A DNA stretch of 64,000 nucleotides from JBDHTQ01 sp039808765. GTDB lineage: Bacteria > Pseudomonadota > Alphaproteobacteria > UBA2400. Below, in pieces: positions 36,059-45,011 of this stretch (positions are counted from its first letter, which is position 1; the number at the start of each line of letters is the position of its first letter). A program made the position numbers and the translations under genes. The DNA lies in contig JBDHTQ010000002.1 in assembly GCA_039808765.1 (NCBI GenBank), positions 186,001 to 250,000 of the forward strand, given 5' to 3'. The notes under the pieces are model-generated. The model had not been told where the DNA came from, did not search any database, and saw only the letters and a program-made list of their open reading frames with translations.

Positions 36059-37033
36059 TTAGTGACGCATCGCATAAAAACGATAAAGTTTGAGACCGTT
36101 TTTCATGGCCTCCATTCGCCGCGCCCACAACTCAACCTCCTCTAGAACAGCCAGTTTGGTTGCTGTTTTCATATTGTGTGCGTCCAAATGCTGTATAAAG
36201 TTAGCAAGTGCGTGCAGGATCAGTTTTTGCTGCATTGTTGTCATGTCTTCATGAATACGAACATCGAGCTTCGCCTTTTTCATGATTTGAGTCAGATGTT
36301 TGACGGTGGTAATAACGGGTGTTGTTTTTTCCTTGTTTTTCCAGCTTTCAATTTCTGGTCGCCGTAAATCCTGCTCATTTTCACAACAGTATTCTGTGAA
36401 AAGCAATTGACCTCGTTCTTTAAGCGTTGTGCAGACGGTATGCAAAACATCGTCCTTGTTTTCGATATGCAAGAAAGCTTCTTGAGCAAAGATTCCATCA
36501 TAACGATAAGGAAATATTGGTTGGTTCATATCAAAGGGAAGTACAGGTGCCTGCTTCCCCATGCCTGCATTATCCGAACGCACATTTGCTTCTTTACACA
36601 GAAGCGGTGATGATTCCATGCCCGTAACCCAAGCTTTGTATTCTTTAGCGATTGCACGTGTTGCTCCGCCTAATCCAGCGCCAAAGTGCAGGATGCTCAT
36701 GCTGGGATCAATGCCGAAAGGTTTTAATAAAAAAGTAATCAACTCTGGTGTTCCGGGCGAGAGAAAGCTAGGGCCCCATAGCTGTTCAGCGACAACCATT
36801 CGATCAGCCGTCCAAAGAGGTTTGCCGAATTGGTCTAACGGTTCATCCTTTTCTTCAGCAGGAATTTGAGCCAGTGTGGTCATTTCTTGCTGAATTGTTT
36901 TGATTGCATCTTCACGCAACTGCGCTTTTAGAACGGAAAGGTCATACCCTTCCCACCAGCCGCGCAAGCGGGTTTTAAGTCGTAAGGGATAGCGAACACC
37001 TTCTCCGGGCTTGATCCATTTTACACGTGCCAT
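36059..37033 (-). CDS. SAM-dependent methyltransferase (class I)
   Basis: A 324-aa protein with a class I Rossmann-type methyltransferase core. Motif I is MSILHFGAGLGGATRAIAKEY (about 113-133), the acidic residue of motif II is in VTGMESS, and motif post-I is YDGIFAQEAFLHIENKDDVL followed by ERGQLLFTEY. This layout matches small-molecule or lipid methyltransferases (phosphoethanolamine or ubiquinone type) but the substrate is not identifiable. The N-terminal ~100 residues form an extra helical region. It is 18 bases upstream of the HAD gene on the same strand, so likely an operon. Confidence 0.85.
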   Translation of the reverse strand: MARVKWIKPGEGVRYPLRLKTRLRGWWEGYDLSVLKAQLREDAIKTIQQEMTTLAQIPAEEKDEPLDQFGKPLWTADRMVVAEQLWGPSFLSPGTPELITFLLKPFGIDPSMSILHFGAGLGGATRAIAKEYKAWVTGMESSPLLCKEANVRSDNAGMGKQAPVLPFDMNQPIFPYRYDGIFAQEAFLHIENKDDVLHTVCTTLKERGQLLFTEYCCENEQDLRRPEIESWKNKEKTTPVITTVKHLTQIMKKAKLDVRIHEDMTTMQQKLILHALANFIQHLDAHNMKTATKLAVLEEVELWARRMEAMKNGLKLYRFYAMRH

Positions 37034-37148
37034 GTCTTAACATTTACCATTGATGGCTGTGACTTGAAAGAGCAGATTGTGCAAAAGCTTATTTATAAAT
37101 GTTCGATATTTGTTTCCTTTTTAAGGGAAGCCCATTAAAGTCCAGCCC

Positions 37149-39896
37149 ATGCGTGTTGTTGATGAGTCTTCACCCTCTTTTCAGGTTATTTACCCTTATG
37201 CTCTTGCTTTAAATGGCGAAAGGGGGCTGTTGTTATCAGCTGAAGGCGAGGTTGAGTCTTTGAATCGACAACAACTGGTGACGCGCAGCAGAACCAGCCA
37301 CATGATTGTCTGCCATAGTCGTTCCATCGCACAAAAATTACGCGTTGAAGGGGTGCATGCCTTCGACATACTTGAGCTCTTTGCCTTTGTCTTTCCCGCA
37401 AGATTTGTAGTGCCAACAATAAAAGGATTAGCGCAAGCACTTGCGTTACCGCCACCCCAATCTTTGATGGATGAATGCACGGTTTTGTGGCATGTGCGCG
37501 ATTACCTGCTCTCCCAACTGTCTGAAATGGAGCAGAACGAAAAAGCCAGCGCCACCGATCTTGCCCTTGCCATGCAAGCGGGCGGATGGCCTTGGGCGCA
37601 GGATGTATTGCAACATTTGGGAGCAATCAGAAATGAAAAACAGCCTTCCCATCAACGCGCATTAGCCGTGTGGAACCGTTTGCCGGAATGGCAGGAGATT
37701 GAGCCTGAACGTGGAAATCCTGCAACTATTTCTGCCACCGATGTACGACAAAAACTTGGTGCCATGGTTTCAACATTGTGGTCAAAGGAACCTCGTCCCC
37801 AACAAACTGATTACGCAACGGGATTGCTGGCGGCCTTTTTGCCTCAGCAAAATGATCCGCAATTGGTTTTGGCTGAAGCAGGCACAGGTGTAGGGAAAAC
37901 ACTTGGTTATCTGGCGCCTTCATCGTTTTGGTCGCAAGAAAGCAACCAACCCGTGTGGATATCGACTTACACCCGAAACCTGCAACGACAAATCGAAGAA
38001 GAGTCGCGTCGTTTAAAATCGTTACGTACGGTCGTTCGTAAAGGGCGAGAAAACTATTTGTGTCTGCTCAATTTTGAAGACGCTGTGCGCGCAAGTTTTG
38101 GTATGCCTGCCACACTGATCACGCTGGGATTGTTGGCGCGCTGGCTTGAAAAAACAAAAGATGGCGATTTGCGTGGTGGAGATCTGCCGGGCTGGATGTT
38201 GGAAATTGTAGGAAGAAATAGGCTTTTTTCTCTAACTGACCGTCCAGGAGAGTGTATTCATTCTGCATGTCCTCATTACAAAAAATGTTTTATCGAGCGC
38301 TCCATCCGTTCGGCACGCCATGCCGATGTAGTGATTGCCAATCACGCCTTGGTGCTTAATGCTGCGGCAAGCGGAGGGATTGATGAAAAATTTCCTCCTA
38401 CGCGCTTTATATTTGATGAAGGGCATCATCTTTTTCATGCAGCAGATAGTGCTTTTGGCTGTGATTTATCAGGGGTAAGCACATCCGCCTTGCGTCGGTG
38501 GTTGGTCGGCGGCGATGGGCGTAGTAAAGGGCGTGTACGCGGGCTTTTTAAGCGGGGAGAGCCCCTGCTCTCCAATGATCAGGAAGGCTTGGATTTGATG
38601 CGATTAATCGCAGAGCAGGCGGCTCTTTTATTTCCAACTGAAGGATGGAATCTGCGTTTGAGCAATGGATTGCCTCAAGGTGAAACCGAACACCTGCTTT
38701 ATGAAATCAGTGCGATGGTTTACCGCAACGATCCTGATTCTGAAAGCGGATACAGTCTTGAATGTACGATGGATAATCCCCACGAGGCACTTGTTGCAAT
38801 TGCTGGAACGTTTGTCAAAAATCTGCGTGAGCTGCGCGTTAATGTACAAGCTTTAATCCGTCTTCTTCAACAAAAAGTTGATGAATATGATTGCGAAAAT
38901 GAGAATAAAGCGCGCATGGAATCCCTCATCCGTACGCTCACATCTTTCATTCTCGCCAACCTTGATGCGTGGCAGGAAATGGTCTTTAGGCTTTGCCACT
39001 CCGATGTTGATAGCAATCATCAACCGAATTTTTCTTCTGTTACATGGCTCGGTGTTGAGCGTAGCGAAGGTAAAATGCTGGATGTTTGTATGTTTAAGCG
39101 TGTTTTGGATCCCACAAAACCCATGATGGACGCCTTATCACAGCAAGCACAGGGGATCATTGTAACATCGGCAACCTTGACTGATCCTGTTGATGATCCT
39201 GATCAAGCTTGGCAACCCGCCCTCAGGGAAAGTGGGGCGTGTCACCTCTCACGTCCTGCGTTCCGGTTAAAAGTTCCATCACCGTTTGATTACAACACAC
39301 AAACGCGGGTGCTGGTTGTTAGTGAAATCAAAACGCATGAAATCCAAAAGCTTGCTGAGGCGTATGAAAAGCTTTTTCTGGCAGCAGGGGGTGGGGCTTT
39401 GGGATTATTTACCGCCATTGAGCGGCTTAAACGTGTTCATCAGCTTATTCAGCCCCGTCTGGTAGAAAATGGATTATCACTGCATGCTCAGCATGTTGAT
39501 GCAATGGATCCACACACATTGATTGATATTTTTAAAGCCGATGGAAACGCCTGTTTGCTGGGTACGGATGCGGTTCGCGATGGTGTTGATGTTCCCGGGC
39601 GTGCTCTGCGCTTAATTGTTTTCGACAAAATTCCTTGGCCACGCATGGATATTTTAATGCGTGCAAGAAAAGAAATTTTTGGTGGAAAACTTTATGTTGA
39701 ACGCATGGCACGTCAGCGTTTGCGACAAGGCTTTGGTCGTCTTGTGCGCCGGGGTGACGATCGGGGCGTTTTTGTTTTGCTTTCCCCGCTTCCATCGCTT
39801 TTGGCTAGTGCTTTTCCGGGTGTGACGGTGCAAAAAGTTACACTTGATGAAGCCTGTCTTATCACACAGAATTTTCTCCATCATGACGACAGCTAA
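37149..39896 (+). CDS. ATP-dependent DNA helicase, DinG/Rad3 (XPD-like) family
   Basis: A 915-aa SF2 helicase. Walker A is EAGTGVGKTLGYLAP (Lys250), and the four iron-sulfur cysteines are recognisable in ENYLCLL, GECIHSACPHYKKCF. Walker B is the DEGH box in FIFDEGHHLFHAAD (Asp423). Motif VI is RQRLRQGFGRLVRRGDDRG. The N-terminal ~200 residues precede the helicase core and are unfamiliar; such proteins are common in alphaproteobacteria as DinG-type helicases for repair of damaged or structured DNA. The hemD frame overlaps its 3' end by 14 bases. Confidence 0.93.
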   Translation: MRVVDESSPSFQVIYPYALALNGERGLLLSAEGEVESLNRQQLVTRSRTSHMIVCHSRSIAQKLRVEGVHAFDILELFAFVFPARFVVPTIKGLAQALALPPPQSLMDECTVLWHVRDYLLSQLSEMEQNEKASATDLALAMQAGGWPWAQDVLQHLGAIRNEKQPSHQRALAVWNRLPEWQEIEPERGNPATISATDVRQKLGAMVSTLWSKEPRPQQTDYATGLLAAFLPQQNDPQLVLAEAGTGVGKTLGYLAPSSFWSQESNQPVWISTYTRNLQRQIEEESRRLKSLRTVVRKGRENYLCLLNFEDAVRASFGMPATLITLGLLARWLEKTKDGDLRGGDLPGWMLEIVGRNRLFSLTDRPGECIHSACPHYKKCFIERSIRSARHADVVIANHALVLNAAASGGIDEKFPPTRFIFDEGHHLFHAADSAFGCDLSGVSTSALRRWLVGGDGRSKGRVRGLFKRGEPLLSNDQEGLDLMRLIAEQAALLFPTEGWNLRLSNGLPQGETEHLLYEISAMVYRNDPDSESGYSLECTMDNPHEALVAIAGTFVKNLRELRVNVQALIRLLQQKVDEYDCENENKARMESLIRTLTSFILANLDAWQEMVFRLCHSDVDSNHQPNFSSVTWLGVERSEGKMLDVCMFKRVLDPTKPMMDALSQQAQGIIVTSATLTDPVDDPDQAWQPALRESGACHLSRPAFRLKVPSPFDYNTQTRVLVVSEIKTHEIQKLAEAYEKLFLAAGGGALGLFTAIERLKRVHQLIQPRLVENGLSLHAQHVDAMDPHTLIDIFKADGNACLLGTDAVRDGVDVPGRALRLIVFDKIPWPRMDILMRARKEIFGGKLYVERMARQRLRQGFGRLVRRGDDRGVFVLLSPLPSLLASAFPGVTVQKVTLDEACLITQNFLHHDDS

Positions 39897-40572
39897 GCAT
39901 ATTCTCGTTCCTCGACCGTTACCCCAAGCCCAAGAAACGGCAGATCGCATCCGTCGTCTTTCGCTTGGAGAGCCTCTTGTTGCGCCACTGCTTCACGTTG
40001 TACCCATTGAAAGGGATGTCAGTGTATTTGGTTCAGCCTTTTACGACGGTATTATTGTGACCAGCGCGAATGCGTTGCCCGCGCTTCAGCATTTTTCCCG
40101 TTCGAGCAAAATTTATACAGTGGGTGATCGCTTGGCCGAGCGCGTGCGGGGATTAGGTTTTACGCATGTTCAATCTGCTCACGGAACCAGTCATGAATTA
40201 AAGTTTTTACTTCAACATAATCATCAGCTTGTATCAAAATCACCCCATTTTATACACCTTTCAGGAGAGAAAGTTTCAGACCCCACACTGTATCACGCCA
40301 ATGATTGGCATGGCAAAATTGACCGACAGGAGGTTTATCGTATTGATGCTGCTTCTCAATGGCCTGCTGCGGCAAAGGACTTTGAACATGTGTTGCTCTA
40401 TTCAGTGCAAATGGCAGAGGCTTTTCAAAGGCTTTGTCCCTTTGATCCTTCCCAGCTGACGTTGTACTGCCTGAGCAAGAGAATTGCAGACTGTTTGTTG
40501 CCGCATTGGAGAATGGCAAATCTTAAAACGGCTGCAAGTCCAAATGAAGACTCTTTGTTTTCCCTATTGTAA
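39883..40572 (+). CDS. hemD: Uroporphyrinogen-III synthase
   Basis: A 229-aa protein that closes and isomerises hydroxymethylbilane to uroporphyrinogen III in haem synthesis. The family is weakly conserved; visible features are the start ILVPRPLPQAQETADRI, the mid motif DGIIVTSANALPAL and the TVGDRLAERVRGLGF hinge, and LYCLSKRIADCL near the end. I chose ATG 39883, which places the typical first strand near the N-terminus; a TTG at 39844 would extend it into the helicase gene. It is convergent with aat, with two bases between stops. Confidence 0.83.
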   Translation: MTTAKHILVPRPLPQAQETADRIRRLSLGEPLVAPLLHVVPIERDVSVFGSAFYDGIIVTSANALPALQHFSRSSKIYTVGDRLAERVRGLGFTHVQSAHGTSHELKFLLQHNHQLVSKSPHFIHLSGEKVSDPTLYHANDWHGKIDRQEVYRIDAASQWPAAAKDFEHVLLYSVQMAEAFQRLCPFDPSQLTLYCLSKRIADCLLPHWRMANLKTAASPNEDSLFSLL

Positions 40573-40574
40573 TT

Positions 40575-41159
40575 TTAAACAAAGCTAATCGGACGATTGA
40601 CGGCTTCTGTCAGCAGCTGATGGTATGTCTCGCGTGGAATTTCAATGACGCCGAATTGTTCAAGATGCGGATTGGTAAATTGCACATCCAATACCGTAAA
40701 ATCTCTTTTCTTCAATCGCTCAACAAGATGAATAAGGCAGACCTTGCTGGCATTACTTTTTTTGCTGAACATGCTTTCACCGAAAAAGGCTCCCCCCAAT
40801 GCTGCACCATAAAGGCCCCCCACTAAAAGGCCATTTTCCCATGCTTCGATTGAGTGGGCCTTTTTTTGTAAATGCAATTCAATAAAAATGTCGCGAATGG
40901 TTTTGTTAATCCATGTATTTTCTCGCGAGGTTGCGCATCCATCAATCACACCTTCAAAGTTAGTGTTTATCTTTACCTCAAAGGGACATGTTTTAAGCCA
41001 GCGGCGCATTTTTTTTGCAACATGGAAGCTTGCGAGCGGAAGGATGGCTCGTTTATGCGGATCAAACCAATAAAGCTCTTCACTGTTAGCATCTTCAGCC
41101 ATAGGGAACATTCCCTTGGTATAGGCGTGCATCATAATTTCAGGTGTGAGAATTGACAT
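40575..41159 (-). CDS. aat: Leucyl/phenylalanyl-tRNA--protein transferase
   Basis: A 194-aa enzyme that adds Leu or Phe to N-terminal Arg/Lys of proteins, marking them for ClpAP (N-degron pathway). Motifs: YTKGMFPMAE, LYWFDPHKRAILPL, SRENTWINKTI, HSIEAWENGLLVGGLYGAALGGAFFGESMFS and LDVQFTNPHLEQFG. I chose ATG 41159 (MSILTPEIMM); a longer frame from 41363 runs back through the neighbouring terminator. No ribosome-binding site is seen, and a promoter-like TTGACA lies about 31 bases upstream, so the mRNA may be leaderless. Confidence 0.95.
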   Translation of the reverse strand: MSILTPEIMMHAYTKGMFPMAEDANSEELYWFDPHKRAILPLASFHVAKKMRRWLKTCPFEVKINTNFEGVIDGCATSRENTWINKTIRDIFIELHLQKKAHSIEAWENGLLVGGLYGAALGGAFFGESMFSKKSNASKVCLIHLVERLKKRDFTVLDVQFTNPHLEQFGVIEIPRETYHQLLTEAVNRPISFV

Positions 41160-41167
41160 GGACTTTA

Positions 41168-41195
41168 TAGATAAATAACAGATCTGGCTTGTCAA
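41168..41195 (-). promoter_or_regulatory. Candidate aat promoter
   Basis: On the minus strand a perfect -35 TTGACA (41195-41190) is followed, after a 16-base spacer, by TATCTA (41173-41168). Transcription would start within a few bases of the aat ATG at 41159. It lies between the IcmD-like terminator and aat, so aat has its own promoter. Confidence 0.55.
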
Positions 41196-41231
41196 TGGAT
41201 TGTATAAAATCATGTTCAAGCGTGTCTTGAA

Positions 41232-41264
41232 AATAAAAAACGAGGCGGAAGAACCGCCTCGTTT
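41232..41264 (-). terminator. Terminator of IcmD-like gene A
   Basis: AACGAGGCGG (41239-41248) pairs with CCGCCTCGTT (41254-41263). Read on the minus strand the stem is followed by TTTTTTATTTT. It lies 47 bases after the gene A stop. The same hairpin recurs after gene B. Confidence 0.9.
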
Positions 41265-41310
41265 AATACATCCTGTAAAAGTAAGGATGGTCTTATGGTC
41301 AAACGCTTTA

Positions 41311-41700
41311 TTAGAAATCTTGTGCGATTGTACCGACGCTAATAAAGTCAGCACCGTCATCACTTATCCCTGATGTACCACGCGCCATGTTAAGCATATA
41401 AGGCAGCGAGATGAAGAGAGCAGCGGCAGCAACGCGGCCCAAACCATCTTTAATGGCCACGTTACCGGGGTTGTCAACGTGTTGTTTTAATTTTGAAACA
41501 CCAGCAACACCCAACGCTGTACCGATAATGTACGATGCGTAGTTGATGAGAATAGGTGTCTGGGAAATGTTTTTACCAACGTTGGCGATTGACGTTGAAA
41601 GTTGTGGCGTTGTTACAGCCGCAGCAGCAAAAGCTTCAGATGAAACAACAAGAGCAATACCTGTCAACGCAATTGTGGATAAAAGAGCTTTAATCTTCAT
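41311..41700 (-). CDS. IcmD/DotP-like type IVB secretion protein, copy A
   Basis: A 129-aa protein with a signal peptide (MKIKALLSTIALTGIAL..., cleavage near EAFA), a spacer ANVGKNISQTP, and then two hydrophobic segments flanking a polar loop SKLKQHVDNPGN. This pattern (ASYIIGTALGVAGVSKLKQH, then a second helix ending SLPYMLNMARGTSG) is very like IcmD/DotP, a small inner-membrane component of Dot/Icm (type IVB) secretion systems. The function is inferred from that resemblance. It is 265 bases downstream of a near-identical copy, and AAAGG precedes its ATG. No other Dot/Icm gene is in the window. Confidence 0.75.
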   Translation of the reverse strand: MKIKALLSTIALTGIALVVSSEAFAAAAVTTPQLSTSIANVGKNISQTPILINYASYIIGTALGVAGVSKLKQHVDNPGNVAIKDGLGRVAAAALFISLPYMLNMARGTSGISDDGADFISVGTIAQDF

Positions 41701-41900
41701 AGTTAATGCCTTTCAAGAAGTTTTTCTTCATCGCCGGATATCTCTGGCTGATGAAATTTTCATTCTCAGAATAGCGCGTTTTACTTTATTTTGCAAGAGA
41801 TAAAACCAAATGGCTCTGATTTTTTACTTTTAACTTTATTTTATTAAAATATAAACTTGTTATTAACTATAAAGCTGATTGAGTTTTACTTTAACTGCAC

Positions 41901-41930
41901 GAAAAACGAGGCGGAAGAACCGCCTCGTTT
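41901..41930 (-). terminator. Terminator of IcmD-like gene B
   Basis: AACGAGGCGG (41905-41914) pairs with CCGCCTCGTT (41920-41929) around AAGAA, identical to the hairpin after gene A, 36 bases after the gene B stop. The T-run on the minus strand is shorter than in copy A (TTTTTCG), so some readthrough into gene A is possible. Confidence 0.85.
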
Positions 41931-41964
41931 AATACATCCTGTAAAAGTAAGGTCAAACGCTTTA

Positions 41965-42351
41965 TTAGAAATCTTGTGCGATTGTACCAACGCTAATAAA
42001 TTCTGCAGCGTCAGTGCCAACACCCGATGTTCCGCGTGCCATGTTGAGCATGTAAGGCAGCGAGATGAAGAGAGCAGCGGCAGCAACGCGGCCCAAACCA
42101 TCTTTAATGGCCACGTTACCGGGGTTGTCAACGTGTTGTTTCAGTTTCGAAACACCAGCAACACCCAACGCTGTGCCAATAATGTACGATGCGTAGTTGA
42201 TGAGAATGGGTGTCTGGGAAATGTTCTTACCAACGTTGGCGATTGACGATGAAAGTTGTGGTGCTGTTGCAGCTGCAGCAAAAGCTTCAGATGAAACAAC
42301 CAGAGCAATACCTGTTAATGCAATCGTAGACAAAAGAGCTTTAATCTTCAT
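41965..42351 (-). CDS. IcmD/DotP-like type IVB secretion protein, copy B
   Basis: A 128-aa near-duplicate of the downstream copy A. The signal peptide and the stretch from SIANVGKNISQ through NMARGTSG are identical at protein level. Differences cluster just after the signal peptide (ATAPQLSS against AVTTPQLST) and near the C-terminus (VGTDAAEF against ISDDGADF). The last residues SVGTIAQDF are the same. AAGGA lies seven bases before the ATG. The pair suggests a recent tandem duplication with each unit carrying gene plus terminator. Confidence 0.75.
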   Translation of the reverse strand: MKIKALLSTIALTGIALVVSSEAFAAAATAPQLSSSIANVGKNISQTPILINYASYIIGTALGVAGVSKLKQHVDNPGNVAIKDGLGRVAAAALFISLPYMLNMARGTSGVGTDAAEFISVGTIAQDF

Positions 42352-42705
42352 GGTGTAATCCTTTTACTGATGTTGCTAGGCTTGCTTTAAGCCTTTTCAA
42401 TTTTGAATATACCATCAATATGTAAATAAATCCATTATAGATGATGAAAAACTTTTTAAAATTTAAGTAATTGTGTAATTGAATAAAAATAAAACTAAAA
42501 TTTTATAAGTAATTATTGATATTTGGTTAATGTGAAAATTATGAATTTTTTAACCATATTTTTGCGGCGAAAATGGCAGAAAACGCTGAAAAACTTTGGT
42601 GCAGCTGTTATCTCTAGCGTTTGTGTAAAGGGTTGGGACGAATAAAATTAAAAAACCTCTTCGTCAAGGCTTGATTCTTGTGCGCTTCATCGGCATAGTC
42701 CCGCC
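42352..42705. other. Divergent AT-rich spacer with candidate leaderless parE promoter
   Basis: This 354-base spacer separates the leftward IcmD-like pair from parE. It is very AT-rich between about 42400 and 42560, which fits promoter DNA for the IcmD-like unit. At the right end TTGATT (42671-42676) and CATAGT (42694-42699) are 17 bases apart. Transcription from them would start at or one base before the parE ATG, and no ribosome-binding site precedes that ATG. No ORF is supported. Confidence 0.45.
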
Positions 42706-44718
42706 ATGTCTAAAAATTTGCTTCAACAAGCCTCAGCGCGCAAGCAAGAACCTTTGCGCAAACAAGAAAATGCTTATTCTGCCGCCGACATTGAGGTGTT
42801 AGAGGGGTTAGAACCTGTCCGTAAGCGCCCCGGAATGTATATCGGTGGTACGGATGAAGCGGCGTTGAATCATCTCGTTGCTGAAGTGCTTGATAATTCA
42901 ATGGATGAAGCTGTTGCAGGGCATGCAACCCGAATCGAATTATCCTTGGCCGCCGATGGATGTGTGACAATTCGTGACAATGGTCGTGGTATTCCCGTGG
43001 ACGAACACCCTAAGTACCCGGGCAAATCAGCACTGGAAATTATTTTGTGCATGCTGCATTCGGGGGGTAAATTTTCAGGCAAGAATTATCAAACTTCCGG
43101 CGGATTGCACGGTGTGGGAATCAGTGTTGTCAATGCCTTATCAGATGATTTATACGTAGAGGTGGCGCGGGATAAAAAACTATACGCCTTTAATTGCAAG
43201 CGAGGTATTCCTCAAGGCCCAGTGGAATTGGTTGGTCCGATTCAGAATCGTCGTGGCACGATGGTGCGCTTTCACCCAGATCCAGAGATATTCGGCACAC
43301 ATGCGCGTTACAATCCTGAACGGCTTTATAAGATGGCGCGCGCAAAGGCATACCTGTTTGCTGGCGTGCATATTGTCTGGAGTTGTGATCCAAAGCTTTT
43401 AAGTGAGGCAAGTTCTACACCTGCGGAAGCAGATCTGCATTTTCCCGGGGGACTGACGGATTATCTAAGCACAACGCTTGCTTCACGGGCATCACTTACC
43501 CCCACACCTTTTACCGGTCAGGCTGAGTTCGCAGGGGAGGCGGGTAGAGTAGAATGGGCTATTGCTTGGCCATCAGATGAAGATGGTTTTAACAGCTCTT
43601 ACTGTAACACGGTTCCAACGCCTCAGGGGGGGACGCATGAAGCTGGTTTGCGCCTCGCATTAACACGTGGTCTGCGCTCGTATGGTGAAATGGTCAAAGA
43701 CAAGCGCGCGGCTTCCATTACGGCTGATGATGTGATGGGAGGCAACATCGCTTTGCTTTCTGTATTTATACGTGATCCGCAGTTTCAAGGCCAAACCAAA
43801 GAGCGTTTAACAACGCCCGAGGCCAGTCGATTGGTTGAAAACGCTATAAAAGACCGCTTTGATATTTGGCTCTCAAGCAATCCGACAGCGGCAAAAAGCC
43901 TGATGGAGCGTATCTTGGAGAAGGTTGACGAACGCATGCGTCGCCGCCAAGAGACAGAGCTGGCGCGTAAATCAGCGACCAAGCGGCTGCGATTGCCCGG
44001 CAAATTAGCGGATTGCTCAGGTCGAAGTGCTGAGGGCACGGAGATTTTTTTGGTTGAGGGTGATTCCGCGGGAGGATCAGCCAAGCAGGCTCGTAATCGC
44101 GAGACGCAAGCAATTTTGCCATTGAAAGGTAAAATCTTGAACGTTGCATCAAACTCACTGGAAAAAATCCGCTCCAATCAAGAGTTAGCGGACATGATTC
44201 AGGCACTGGGGAGCGGTGTCGGGCGTGATTTTGATGTGAAAAAACTACGTTATGAACGTGTTATTATCATGACAGACGCTGACGTGGATGGCGCACATAT
44301 CGCATCGCTTTTGTTGACATTCTTTTATCGTGAGATGCCTGACCTGATTACCAAGGGCCACCTTTATCTTGCTCAACCACCGCTGTTTAAGCTGACGGTT
44401 GGCAATCAAGTGATGTATGCCCGTGATGAGGCGCACCGAGATGAGCTGATCGCCAAGCATTTTAAGGGTAGAAAAGTGGAATTAGGTCGGTTTAAAGGTT
44501 TGGGCGAAATGCAACCCGCTCAGCTTAAAGAAACAACGATGAACCCCGCCACGCGTACGCTCTTAAAAGTTTATATTCCTGATGGCACACGTCCCGATGA
44601 GGCTGATGAGGCTGAATACACGCATGACTTGGTTGAGCGGTTGATGGGGAAAAAACCGGAGATGCGCTTCCAGTTTATTCAGGAAAACGCTCGTTTTGCT
44701 GAAGACTTAGACATTTAA
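42706..44718 (+). CDS. parE: DNA topoisomerase IV subunit B
   Basis: The 670-aa ATPase subunit of topoisomerase IV, which decatenates chromosomes with ParC. GHKL ATPase motifs: EVLDNSMDEAVAG, IRDNGRGIPVDEHP and TSGGLHGVGISVVNALS. The TOPRIM domain shows FLVEGDSAGGSAKQARNRE and MTDADVDGAHIASLLLTF. The C-terminus contains RFKGLGEMQPAQLKETTM. The NRETQAILPLKGKILN wording and length favour ParE over GyrB, which has a longer TOPRIM insert in proteobacteria. The first ~30 residues are a variable polar tail. It may be leaderless (see the spacer entry). Confidence 0.95.
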   Translation: MSKNLLQQASARKQEPLRKQENAYSAADIEVLEGLEPVRKRPGMYIGGTDEAALNHLVAEVLDNSMDEAVAGHATRIELSLAADGCVTIRDNGRGIPVDEHPKYPGKSALEIILCMLHSGGKFSGKNYQTSGGLHGVGISVVNALSDDLYVEVARDKKLYAFNCKRGIPQGPVELVGPIQNRRGTMVRFHPDPEIFGTHARYNPERLYKMARAKAYLFAGVHIVWSCDPKLLSEASSTPAEADLHFPGGLTDYLSTTLASRASLTPTPFTGQAEFAGEAGRVEWAIAWPSDEDGFNSSYCNTVPTPQGGTHEAGLRLALTRGLRSYGEMVKDKRAASITADDVMGGNIALLSVFIRDPQFQGQTKERLTTPEASRLVENAIKDRFDIWLSSNPTAAKSLMERILEKVDERMRRRQETELARKSATKRLRLPGKLADCSGRSAEGTEIFLVEGDSAGGSAKQARNRETQAILPLKGKILNVASNSLEKIRSNQELADMIQALGSGVGRDFDVKKLRYERVIIMTDADVDGAHIASLLLTFFYREMPDLITKGHLYLAQPPLFKLTVGNQVMYARDEAHRDELIAKHFKGRKVELGRFKGLGEMQPAQLKETTMNPATRTLLKVYIPDGTRPDEADEAEYTHDLVERLMGKKPEMRFQFIQENARFAEDLDI

Positions 44719-45011
44719 ACGTTGTGCTCGAATGTTCTTCGCAGCTGCGCTGAATGTTATGAACTCAACCCAAGGTTTTTTAGTCAGCGCAATCAGCATG
44801 CCTCTTAATATGCTAACTGTTTGGGCTTTTGGGTCAAAGATGGTCTTTACGATCCCATCGTTTCGGGATTTGCTCTAGGAATTGTGATAAATAATAAAGC
44901 TTGTATATAAAAAAAAGATTTTGGTATATAGGTACCATAAGATACATGTTTTCGCATGTAAGCAATTTTTGTAAGATTGTTGTGGTTTTTCACGCTGAGG
45001 TCCTAAAATTA
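44719..45011 (+). other. Spacer after parE
   Basis: This 293-base spacer holds a 48-codon open frame (44732-44878) without a ribosome-binding site, which I do not call, and a weak GGGAT/ATCCC inverted repeat near 44851-44870. An AT-rich stretch at 44887-44945 probably contains the promoter of the next gene. Nothing else is recognisable. Confidence 0.35.

Noticed and set aside
41311..42351. Duplicate small genes as an insertion sequence or assembly artefact
   Set aside because: They encode no transposase, have no terminal inverted repeats, and differ in specific coding positions and spacers, so an artefact is unlikely.
44732..44878. 48-codon open frame just after parE
   Set aside because: It has no ribosome-binding site or clear composition signal; probably chance.
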